A stretch of DNA of 5,925 bases from Ignavibacteriales bacterium (lineage in GTDB: Bacteria > Bacteroidota > Ignavibacteria > UBA10030): positions 1 to 5,925 of the forward strand of contig JACQPU010000283.1 of the NCBI GenBank assembly GCA_016207365.1. The letters are read 5' to 3'. Below, one piece after another: positions 1 to 5,925 of the stretch. Under the pieces are notes generated by a model. It ran no database searches. It was not told the DNA's origin and worked only from the letters and a program-made list of their open reading frames with translations. Every line of letters starts with the position of its first letter. Within the stretch, counting starts at the first letter, position 1. The translations under genes were made by a program, and so were the position numbers.

Positions 1-1392
1 CTCGAGGACGTGCTGAACATCTGCGATCATGAACAGCCGTACGGCGTGATCGTGAGCTTTGGAGGCCAGACGCCGCTCAAGATTGCCAAGGCTCTCGAAG
101 AGAACGGTGTGAACATCCTCGGGACTTCTCCCGAAGGCATCGATCTTGCCGAAGACCGCGAGCGGTTCGGAGCGCTCCTCCGCAAGCTGAAGATTGCCCA
201 TCCGAAGTATGGCACGGCTTATTCGGTGAACAACGCGGTTCTTGTTGCAGAACAGATCGGATATCCGGTCCTTGTGCGTCCCTCATACGTTCTTGGGGGG
301 AGGGCGATGGAAATCTGTTATAACGGCGATGCTGTGCGGGAATACATGAAGAAAGCTGTGGATGTGTCGCCGGAGCATCCTGTGCTGATCGACCGGTTCC
401 TGGAAGATGCATTTGAGTTCGATGTTGACGCGGTTTCCGACGGGAGCGACGTGCTGATCGGCGGTGTTATGGAGCACATTGAAGAAGCAGGCATCCACTC
501 GGGCGACAGTTCGTGCGTGATCCCGCCCTATATGATTCCTTCGGAGAGTTTGGAGGAAATCAAGGCAACGACGGTGAAACTGGCAAAAGCGCTGAAGGTG
601 CTTGGCCTGCTCAACGTCCAGTTTGCGATGAAGGATGGTGTTGTGTATGTACTTGAAGTCAACCCGCGGGCATCCCGCACCGTACCGTTTGTCAGCAAGG
701 CGATTGGGATTCCGCTTGCGAAGGTTGCGGCGAAGGTGATGGTAGGACGGACGCTGGATGAACTAGGAGTGAAGGATTTCGACTTCAGAACGCTGCAGCA
801 TATCTCGGTCAAAGAAGCAGTTTTCCCGTTCTCCAAGTTTCCCCGTGTGCCGGTATTCCTTGGACCCGAGATGCGATCAACCGGCGAGGTGATGGGCATC
901 TCTCATGCGTTTGGAGGCGCGATCGCAAAAGCTCAGATGAGCGCTGGAAACTCGCTGCCGGAACAAGGAACGGTATTCATGAGTGTGAACAATAGCGACA
1001 AGAACGACATCACGCTTGGCATTGCACATGGTTTTGTCCAACTCGGATTTGCCATCGTCGCGACGGAAGGAACAGCACGCTTCTTCAATGAGAACGGCAT
1101 CGCCGCGGAACGCGTATTCAAGGTCAACGAAGGCCGTCCAAATGTCGTTGATCTCATCAAGGATGGGAAAATCCAGCTTGTCGTCAACACACCACTCGGC
1201 GAAGAATCGCGATACGATGAGTATGCGATTGGCTGGGCAGCAATCGTGCACAAGGTGTCCTTCATCACAACTCTCTCCGCGGCCGCAACTGCTGTGAAGG
1301 CTATTGAGCGTCAAAAAGAGGGAAATCTGACGGTCCGGACAATCCAGGAGTATCACCATACTTCCCCAACGCCCAAAGCCCTTTCCCTGTAG
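1..1392 (+). CDS. carB: Carbamoyl-phosphate synthase large subunit, C-terminal part (5' truncated by window edge)
   Basis: This is the large subunit of carbamoyl-phosphate synthase, a cytoplasmic enzyme making carbamoyl phosphate from bicarbonate, two ATP and glutamine-derived ammonia for pyrimidine and arginine synthesis. The frame is open from base 1, so 463 residues are present. By alignment from memory to the 1073-residue E. coli CarB, the first ~620 residues are missing. Seen here (numbered from base 1): GGQTP at 21-25; VRPSYVLGGRAM at 92-103, the second ATP-grasp nucleotide-binding motif; metal/ATP ligands Q207, E219 and N221 in EVNPRASRTVPF (219-230), matching E. coli Q829/E841/N843. 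The MGS-like allosteric domain runs from about 322 to the end, with SVNNSDK (328-334), TEGTA (355-359), K374, GRP (378-380) and NTP (396-398). The C-terminus carries the usual QEYH-type ending plus a short tail. This half is the carbamate-phosphorylating, effector-binding half. One oddity is G411-W412 where E. coli has Arg-Arg. No frameshift or truncation is visible at the 3' end. Confidence 0.97.
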   Translation, partial: LEDVLNICDHEQPYGVIVSFGGQTPLKIAKALEENGVNILGTSPEGIDLAEDRERFGALLRKLKIAHPKYGTAYSVNNAVLVAEQIGYPVLVRPSYVLGGRAMEICYNGDAVREYMKKAVDVSPEHPVLIDRFLEDAFEFDVDAVSDGSDVLIGGVMEHIEEAGIHSGDSSCVIPPYMIPSESLEEIKATTVKLAKALKVLGLLNVQFAMKDGVVYVLEVNPRASRTVPFVSKAIGIPLAKVAAKVMVGRTLDELGVKDFDFRTLQHISVKEAVFPFSKFPRVPVFLGPEMRSTGEVMGISHAFGGAIAKAQMSAGNSLPEQGTVFMSVNNSDKNDITLGIAHGFVQLGFAIVATEGTARFFNENGIAAERVFKVNEGRPNVVDLIKDGKIQLVVNTPLGEESRYDEYAIGWAAIVHKVSFITTLSAAATAVKAIERQKEGNLTVRTIQEYHHTSPTPKALSL

Positions 1393-1432
1393 CTCTTGCC
1401 AACGAACAAACCCATCCAAAAGTCCGTCTAAT

Positions 1433-1460
1433 TACTTGACAAAATTGCCGAATTCAAGTA
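1433..1460. repeat. 7-bp inverted repeat spanning the promoter (possible operator)
   Basis: TACTTGA at 1433-1439 is perfectly inverted as TCAAGTA at 1454-1460, with a 14-bp gap. The arm centres are 21 bp apart, about two helical turns. The left arm covers the first four bases of the -35 hexamer and the right arm covers the first two bases of the -10, so a dimeric protein bound here would contact both promoter elements. The geometry suits a repressor operator, but no regulator is visible in the window and chance cannot be excluded. Confidence 0.4.
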
Positions 1461-1464
1461 GATT
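1436..1464 (+). promoter_or_regulatory. Predicted promoter for the TPR-barrel operon
   Basis: TTGACA at 1436-1441 is a perfect -35 hexamer. A 17-bp spacer (1442-1458) leads to TAGATT at 1459-1464, which matches TATAAT at four of six positions including the key first T, second A and last T. The following bases extend it to TAGATTTT, close to the TAnnTTTG -7 element of Bacteroidota-type sigma factors, although the final G is absent. Transcription would start near 1470-1473, giving a leader of about 35-38 nt before the TTG start. The placement in the only sizeable intergenic gap supports it. The start site itself is inferred. Confidence 0.7.
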
Positions 1465-1501
1465 TTACTCTTAACGGACGTCATCTCATCTCTTACTTGA
1501 A
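1453..1501 (+). repeat. 8-bp inverted repeat that could pair with the ribosome-binding site
   Basis: TTCAAGTA at 1453-1460 is the exact reverse complement of TACTTGAA at 1494-1501, separated by 33 bases; G1461 and T1493 add a possible G-U pair. The right arm includes the first three bases (GAA) of the Shine-Dalgarno-like GAAGG (1499-1503). The pairing could form only in transcripts that begin upstream of 1453, such as carB read-through, because the predicted start near 1470 leaves out the left arm. The structure is AU-rich with a long loop, so its stability is uncertain. Confidence 0.35.
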
Positions 1502-1503
1502 GG
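1499..1503 (+). promoter_or_regulatory. Ribosome-binding site of the TPR gene
   Basis: GAAGG ends 4 nt before TTG at 1508. This is a short but usable spacing. An in-frame TAA at 1472-1474 bounds the reading frame upstream, and no ATG or GTG lies between that stop and 1508. This site therefore supports the TTG as the start. Confidence 0.55.
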
Positions 1504-1507
1504 TAGA

Positions 1508-4500
1508 TTGCCTAGTCACCTGAAAAATCAATTCTCCGGGAGTTGGGAAACCGGTGTCCTCCTGACGTGGGGATTGGGTCTTACTCTCTTCCTTGCTGCG
1601 CAGTCATTCTCCCAGGTTCAGAATGTAGGCCGGTCCGCGTCGATGGCCGAGGAGCAGGATTATGCGTTCGCCTATGGACTGTACAATGATGGTCTGTACC
1701 AACTCGCTGCGGAACAATTCGATCAGTTTTTGAAAAAATATCCTGCAAGCATCAAGCGTCTTGACGCGTTCTATCTGACCGTCGAATGCCGCTTCCAGCA
1801 GCAGCAATTTGACACCGCCGCAAAGTTGTTCGAAAAATTCCTTTTGGAATTCCCTCATTCCCGTCTTTCCGACGATGCCCTTCTCCGGCTTGGTGAAGCA
1901 CATCTTCGGTTGGGAAAACCCGAAGGCGCTCTCCCGTCCTTTAAGCGCATTCTCGATGATTTCTCGCAGAGTGATCTGGCCGCCGATGCCGCGTACTGGA
2001 CGGGCGAATCATTCGTGCGGATGGGTGAATTCGAAAACGGCATCAAATACTATCTTATGGCGCTGGAGCATTATCCGGACAGCAGGCTGCGTGACTACGC
2101 GCTCTATGCCATTGGGTGGGCATATCAGACCAAGAAAGACTATCAAAAGGCAATTGAGTGGTACAAAAAACTTCCCGGTCAATTCCCCGACAGTGATTTG
2201 ATTCCGGCATCCATGGTGCGGGTAGGCGAATGCTACTTCGGTATGCGCGAATACAGAAGCGCTATTCAGGAACTCAGCTCGTCCCGTCAGGGAATCACGC
2301 GGCCTGGCGAGCTTGGAGAGGCACTGTACCTCATTGCGGAGTCATATTATCATCTTGCAGAATTCGAGGAAGCGCGCAAGGGCTATGAGCATTTTCTGGC
2401 GACCGTTCCGGGCCACAAACTGACCAATGATGTTGTGTTTGCCCTGGGATGGTCCTATCTGAAGGTCAATAATTTTGCGCTCGCGGAGGCCACTTTTGAC
2501 CGGCTTGCGGGTGGAAGCGATCCCCTTGCCATTAGTGCCCTTTTTCGCAGGGGAGTGGCTCAAAAGCTTGGAGGCAAGCTGGATGCCGCCCTTGCGACCT
2601 GGAAACAGGTTCTCGACCGGGATCCCGCGGGACCAAACGCGGATAACGCGCTTTATGAAAGCGCTCTTGTCCGCTATGAGCGTGACGAAATAGCGCAGGC
2701 GCAGGCCCTCTTCGAACGTGTTGCCCGGGAGTTTCCATCGAGCGATGTCCTGGCCGATGCGTACAGAATGCTCGGCGAATGCTTGGTGGCTCAGGCCGAT
2801 TTCAAGCGGGCCCAGGAAGCGTTTGCCGCGGCGGTTGCTGCACCGAACGCATCGTTTGAAGCCCGATCGAATGCCCTGTACCAACTTGGATGGTCCGCTT
2901 TCAAACTTGAGGAGTACCGCGGCGCTGCAGAGACTTTGACCCAGTTTCTTGAGCAGTTCCCTGGCCATCCCAAGGCCACCGATGCCCGCCACTGGAGAGG
3001 TGAATCTTCCTATCGGCTGAATGACTATGTAAATGCATTAAAGGACTTTGACGCCGTGTGGGGGGCAACGACCTCGCCAAGACGCGAGGAGGCGCTGTAT
3101 GGCGCGGGATACGCGTTGTTCAAGCAGGGGGACTATGGCGAGTCTGCAAAGAGACTAACCCGGCTCGTCGCGGATTATCCTTCAGGCAAGTTCATTTTTG
3201 ATGCCCGGGTCCGACTCGCCGACTGCTACTATTTCCTCAAAGACTACAAAGCGGCCGAAACAGCGTACAGGACGGTTCTCAGGCAATTCCCCGAAAGGGC
3301 CGACCGGGATTATGCCATGTATCAGCTTGGTCAGACCCATTACAGGCTTGGAAACCTCGATGATGCTTTGCGTCAATTCCAGGGCATCATAACAGGGATC
3401 CCATCCTCATCGCTTGCCGACGACGCACAGTATGCGATCGGTTGGATCTGGTTTCAGGGAAAGAACTATGATGAGGCCATCAAGGAATTCCGTATCCTCC
3501 TGCAGAAATTCCCGAACAGTGACCTGGCAGCCCGGACATTATACAGTATAGGTGATGCCTATTATAACCAGCAAAACTATGTGCTTGCCGAACAATCGTA
3601 CCGGGATGTGCTTCGCCGATTCTCCAAGAGTTCCTATGTAGCCGACGCGATCTCGGGCATCCAGTATTGCCTGCTTGCTCAAGGGAAGCAGGCGGAAGCG
3701 CTGGCTGTCATTGATGCGTTTGTTCGCGAGAATCCTGAATCGGCTGATGCGCGCGCGTTGCTGCTGAAGAAAGGCGACCTCCTCTTCAGTCAAAAGCAAT
3801 ATGAGGCGGCAATCCGTGAATACAGAGGGTTTGTCGAGCGGTATTCTGAATCCCCGTTGCGTGCCAATGCATGGTTCTGGATCGGTAAATCCTATGAAGT
3901 GATTGGGAGCTTGCTGGACGCCGCCACAGCTTTCGACCGGGCCGCGGAAGTCGCAAATGCCACAGTACGGATCAGGTCCGAAGCCTTTTTCCAAAGCGGC
4001 GAAGTGTACCGGCAGCTCAAGAGTTATGACAAGGCAAACGCAGCGTATCAGGAGGCCCAAAAGGTTGGTACGGGGACAACGATCGCAGCGGAAGCTGCCT
4101 ATCGACTGGGATCTGTCAGTGACGAACGCGGTGATGTTTCCGGCGCACTTCAACTGTACAACAGAGTCATCGCGACATATCCAAAATTAGACGCAGCCGA
4201 CAAGGCAAAGCTGGCCTTGGCCAGAATCTATCTGCGTGAAACAAATTATACGGAGGCCGAAACTCTTGCCGGGCAAGTGGCTACAAGTCGGACGGATCAG
4301 ATCGGTGCTGAGGCGCAGTACCTCATCGGCTTGCAGTTTGCCCAACAGGGGGACTGGAATAATGCCATTCCAGCATATCTGCGTGTAAGATACATTTTCC
4401 CCGCCCATGAAGAGTGGCTTGCGAAGGCCGCGCTGGGATTAGGCGAAGCTTATGAGGCGACGGACGATCTTCGCAGGGCACGGGAAGTGTATCAGAGTGT

Positions 4501-4570
4501 TCTTCGGATGGAGCGCCCAAAAGACGCGGTCGCGGAAGCACAGAAGCGCCTGAGGAGAATGGAGAAATGA
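1508..4570 (+). CDS. Large exported tetratricopeptide-repeat protein
   Basis: This is a 1020-residue TPR solenoid. TPR units are helix-turn-helix protein-binding scaffolds. The exact client here is unknown. The N-terminus has one lysine (K6), a hydrophobic stretch at about 17-31 and small or polar residues after it (AAQSFSQ), consistent with a Sec signal peptide cleaved near residue 35, so the mature protein is probably periplasmic or outer-membrane associated. From about 51 to 1008 I count roughly 26 units averaging 37 residues, with recurrent features: A/G at helix positions (xLGExY, IGWAY), a second helix such as YxxAIxxY, then FPxSxLA between units. The 36-37 period and the FPxS turn resemble BamD/YbgF-type TPR units more than canonical 34-residue ones. 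No lipobox cysteine, transmembrane helix or second domain is visible. A basic tail (KRLRRMEK) ends the protein. The TTG start is chosen because it is the only candidate that keeps the signal peptide; the next in-frame ATG is codon 46, after it. The stop overlaps the start of the next gene. Confidence 0.92.
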   Translation: MPSHLKNQFSGSWETGVLLTWGLGLTLFLAAQSFSQVQNVGRSASMAEEQDYAFAYGLYNDGLYQLAAEQFDQFLKKYPASIKRLDAFYLTVECRFQQQQFDTAAKLFEKFLLEFPHSRLSDDALLRLGEAHLRLGKPEGALPSFKRILDDFSQSDLAADAAYWTGESFVRMGEFENGIKYYLMALEHYPDSRLRDYALYAIGWAYQTKKDYQKAIEWYKKLPGQFPDSDLIPASMVRVGECYFGMREYRSAIQELSSSRQGITRPGELGEALYLIAESYYHLAEFEEARKGYEHFLATVPGHKLTNDVVFALGWSYLKVNNFALAEATFDRLAGGSDPLAISALFRRGVAQKLGGKLDAALATWKQVLDRDPAGPNADNALYESALVRYERDEIAQAQALFERVAREFPSSDVLADAYRMLGECLVAQADFKRAQEAFAAAVAAPNASFEARSNALYQLGWSAFKLEEYRGAAETLTQFLEQFPGHPKATDARHWRGESSYRLNDYVNALKDFDAVWGATTSPRREEALYGAGYALFKQGDYGESAKRLTRLVADYPSGKFIFDARVRLADCYYFLKDYKAAETAYRTVLRQFPERADRDYAMYQLGQTHYRLGNLDDALRQFQGIITGIPSSSLADDAQYAIGWIWFQGKNYDEAIKEFRILLQKFPNSDLAARTLYSIGDAYYNQQNYVLAEQSYRDVLRRFSKSSYVADAISGIQYCLLAQGKQAEALAVIDAFVRENPESADARALLLKKGDLLFSQKQYEAAIREYRGFVERYSESPLRANAWFWIGKSYEVIGSLLDAATAFDRAAEVANATVRIRSEAFFQSGEVYRQLKSYDKANAAYQEAQKVGTGTTIAAEAAYRLGSVSDERGDVSGALQLYNRVIATYPKLDAADKAKLALARIYLRETNYTEAETLAGQVATSRTDQIGAEAQYLIGLQFAQQGDWNNAIPAYLRVRYIFPAHEEWLAKAALGLGEAYEATDDLRRAREVYQSVLRMERPKDAVAEAQKRLRRMEK
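4553..4557 (+). promoter_or_regulatory. Ribosome-binding site of the barrel-like gene, inside the TPR gene
   Basis: AGGAG lies within the last codons of the TPR gene, 9 nt before the ATG at 4567. A second GGAG at 4561-4564 is too close to be the main site. The combination of an internal site and an ATGA stop-start overlap indicates translational coupling. Confidence 0.7.
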
Positions 4571-5925
4571 AGACCCTTGGGCTGAACGTGGTTCTGGTCT
4601 TAGCGATGATCGTCACGGCGTACGGTCAGGATCGGCAGAATCAGCGCCAGCCGGTCTCAAAGCCTGCCGATGTGCAGTCTCCGTCGGATCAGTCGCGTCT
4701 CCCGACGATTGACCTCCCTGAGTTTGTCATTACCGGCATTGCAACAATTGATCCCCCTGACGTTGAGAAAAACCGGACAGAAGAATCGGGCGTTTACAAA
4801 CGGCATCCGTCGGAGAATTTGCCTGGATTGAGAGACCAGGCAACCGTAGATATCGGTGAACGGTTCAAACAGTCCCTCTTTGCGACGGGAGAAGTCCGCG
4901 ACGGTTTGCTGATGGCAAGTATGGGAACGTATTTCAGTCCGATGCTGATGGCTTCCTACGGAATCTCGACAAGCGACCACGGAATCCTCGGGGAAGCGGG
5001 GTACAGTCGTACGCGGGGATTTGCACGATTCACGGATGCTTCCCGTGGATTTCTCGCCGCCGATGGAAGCCTTGTTCTGCGAAGTCCGGGTACTATTTTC
5101 GACGAGGCACGATTAAGCGGCGGAGGATCGGTCGAGATCCGGAAATACAAATTCTATGGCTCAACAACACCGTCCGTTCAACGAGAATGGTCAGCCGTCG
5201 AAGTTGGCCTGCGGGCCGCGTCCGGCGTCGGCGCACCGCAGAACTATCATGGTGGATTGGAGTATAGGAGTCTCTCGCTGACGGACAGCTCGGCAACGGT
5301 CACGGAGAACCACGTCACAATTTCAGGAGGGAGCGGTGTGTCGGTCCTCGATGTTCCCCTCGAGGTGGATGCTTCGGTGGACCTCTCGACAATTACTGCC
5401 GCGACCCCGGTTTCTCTTTCTCTTTTCAGACTTTCGTTGACTTCTATGCCTTTCCGCTGGAAAGATTTGTCTCTCGTTGTTGCGTTGAATGGTTTTGCGG
5501 TGAGCGGAATGGGCGGCCAGCGCGGAAACTACGTGTATCCCGCTGTCCGAATGCGTTATGCTGGCTTGCCGTCACATGACGTTTACGTCGGTTTTTATCC
5601 TGCGGTTGCATTCGTGGCACTTCGCGGGCAGTCAGCGAGGGCTCCCTATCTCTCAGCAGTCTCTGTTATCCGTCACCCCGTCGATCGCCTAGCCCTGTCC
5701 GGGGGTGTCGAATCCTCCTGGTCCGAAAGCATCCAAACAAAGATCCATGTCGAATACCAAAAGGCCACCGATGTTGCCTTGTACGATGACGGCGCAGATA
5801 CCGGCATCGGTACCTTTCGATATGGCGGGACGACCTCGATTCTCTCCGCGCGGATGGACGCAGTTGCAAACATCACCCCAATTGATTATTTTGCGGTGGC
5901 TGTGACCGCGAGGTCAAGCAGAAAC
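4567..5925 (+). CDS. Exported protein, probable outer-membrane beta-barrel with a TonB-box-like segment (3' truncated)
   Basis: I do not recognise a named family. The frame starts at ATG 4567, overlapping the TPR stop by ATGA, and stays open for all 453 codons to the window edge. Residues 1-20 form a clear signal peptide: K2, hydrophobic 4-18, and an AYG-Q cleavage site after G20. Residues 22-47 are a polar, Gln/Pro/Ser-rich linker. LPEFVITG at 50-57 resembles the EVVVTG-like TonB-interacting segment found near the N-terminus of many TonB-dependent receptors. Residues 58-120 are polar and do not show a plug domain I can identify. From about 121 onward there are repeated 8-11-residue stretches of alternating hydrophobic residues with aromatic ends and Gly/Ser/Asp turns, for example MLMASYGIS, DGSLVLRS, LSLVVALNGFAV and DVYVGFYPAVAFVAL, as in an outer-membrane beta-barrel. 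It is co-translated with the TPR gene, suggesting the two proteins work together in the envelope. The barrel call rests on pattern only. A plug-less TonB-dependent transporter or a structural outer-membrane protein are both possible. Confidence 0.85.
   Translation, partial: MKTLGLNVVLVLAMIVTAYGQDRQNQRQPVSKPADVQSPSDQSRLPTIDLPEFVITGIATIDPPDVEKNRTEESGVYKRHPSENLPGLRDQATVDIGERFKQSLFATGEVRDGLLMASMGTYFSPMLMASYGISTSDHGILGEAGYSRTRGFARFTDASRGFLAADGSLVLRSPGTIFDEARLSGGGSVEIRKYKFYGSTTPSVQREWSAVEVGLRAASGVGAPQNYHGGLEYRSLSLTDSSATVTENHVTISGGSGVSVLDVPLEVDASVDLSTITAATPVSLSLFRLSLTSMPFRWKDLSLVVALNGFAVSGMGGQRGNYVYPAVRMRYAGLPSHDVYVGFYPAVAFVALRGQSARAPYLSAVSVIRHPVDRLALSGGVESSWSESIQTKIHVEYQKATDVALYDDGADTGIGTFRYGGTTSILSARMDAVANITPIDYFAVAVTARSSRN
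4714..4737 (+). other. TonB-box-like segment LPEFVITG
   Basis: These codons encode residues 50-57 of the barrel-like protein. The pattern of an acidic residue, then F-V-I, then T-G is like the short segment by which TonB contacts outer-membrane receptors, and it lies at a plausible distance (about 30 residues) after the predicted signal-peptide cleavage. Short motifs like this occur by chance, so the assignment depends on the protein really being an outer-membrane barrel. Confidence 0.45.

Larger units (their letters stand above)
1393..1507 (+). other. carB-TPR intergenic region and leader
   Basis: This 115-bp spacer separates carB from the TPR gene. It is clearly more AT-rich than the flanking genes from about 1425 to 1470. 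No GC-rich hairpin followed by a T run is visible after the carB stop, so there is no sign of an intrinsic terminator and read-through from carB is possible. The region contains a promoter, repeated TACTTGA heptamers, a CATCTCATCT direct repeat (1482-1491) and the ribosome-binding site of the next gene. No tRNA or other structured RNA gene was recognised. Confidence 0.8.

Noticed and set aside
1..6. CTCGAG palindrome exactly at the window start
   Set aside because: It encodes Leu-Glu in frame with carB and is a common 6-mer (it also occurs at about 5360); there is no reason to read it as a junction.
877..1419. 180-codon minus-strand frame opposite the end of carB
   Set aside because: It lies entirely over a strongly conserved CarB sequence; its product shows no recognisable domain and it is a shadow of the GC-rich coding strand.
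1393..1435. Possible intrinsic terminator after carB
   Set aside because: No inverted repeat with a GC-rich stem and following T run could be found.
1482..1491. CATCTCATCT tandem pentamer in the leader
   Set aside because: Only two copies of a 5-mer; too short to call a repeat of its own or a regulatory site.
2342..2992. 216-codon minus-strand frame inside the TPR gene
   Set aside because: It is antisense to continuous TPR repeats, with no ribosome-binding site or recognisable domain; it reflects the codon bias of the real gene.
3539..4153. 204-codon minus-strand frame inside the TPR gene
   Set aside because: Same reasoning: the plus strand carries clear TPR units throughout, and the antisense product is rich in Cys, Arg and Pro with no motif.
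1508..4570. DNA-level direct repeats within the TPR gene
   Set aside because: The units are diverged at the nucleotide level; similarity is at protein level and explained by TPR structure, so no separate repeat element or CRISPR is called.
5666..5876. Overlapping minus-strand frames of 67 codons near the right end
   Set aside because: Arg/Ser/His-rich translations opposite the barrel-like gene, with two frames open at once, typical of shadow frames.

Overview
The window reads as ordinary chromosomal DNA of a Gram-negative bacterium. Two of its three genes encode proteins with export signals, one of them a likely outer-membrane protein, and all genes are on the + strand with moderately GC-rich coding sequence. 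The promoter between the first two genes (TTGACA, 17 bp, TAGATTTT) fits both a sigma-70-like consensus and the TAnnTTTG-type -7 element of Bacteroidota and relatives. Together with the very long 37-residue-period TPR protein and the beta-barrel-like partner carrying an EFVITG segment, this suggests the Bacteroidota/Chlorobiota/Ignavibacteria (FCB) group. That placement is an inference of moderate to low confidence.

Layout: (1) 1-1392 is the C-terminal 463 residues of carB, the large subunit of carbamoyl-phosphate synthase, cut by the left edge. It contains the second ATP-grasp half and the MGS-like allosteric domain. (2) 1393-1507 is a 115-bp intergenic region with no visible terminator hairpin. 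It holds a good promoter and three copies (two direct, one inverted) of the 7-mer TACTTGA, which form inverted repeats over the promoter and over the ribosome-binding site. (3) 1508-4570 is a 1020-residue secreted protein made almost entirely of about 26 TPR-like units, with a TTG start. (4) 4567-5925 is an open reading frame that overlaps the TPR gene by ATGA and runs off the right edge. It has a signal peptide, a TonB-box-like segment (LPEFVITG), and a long alternating-hydrophobicity region typical of an outer-membrane beta-barrel, with no recognisable plug domain between them.

How they fit together: carB is housekeeping (pyrimidine and arginine synthesis) and is probably unrelated in function to what follows. 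The TPR protein and the barrel-like protein are translationally coupled and both exported, so they look like a two-component envelope module: a periplasmic or outer-membrane-associated TPR scaffold plus an outer-membrane protein that may be energised by TonB. Its substrate or client cannot be read from the sequence. The pair, and the repeat architecture of its promoter/leader, are the parts most worth a second look.
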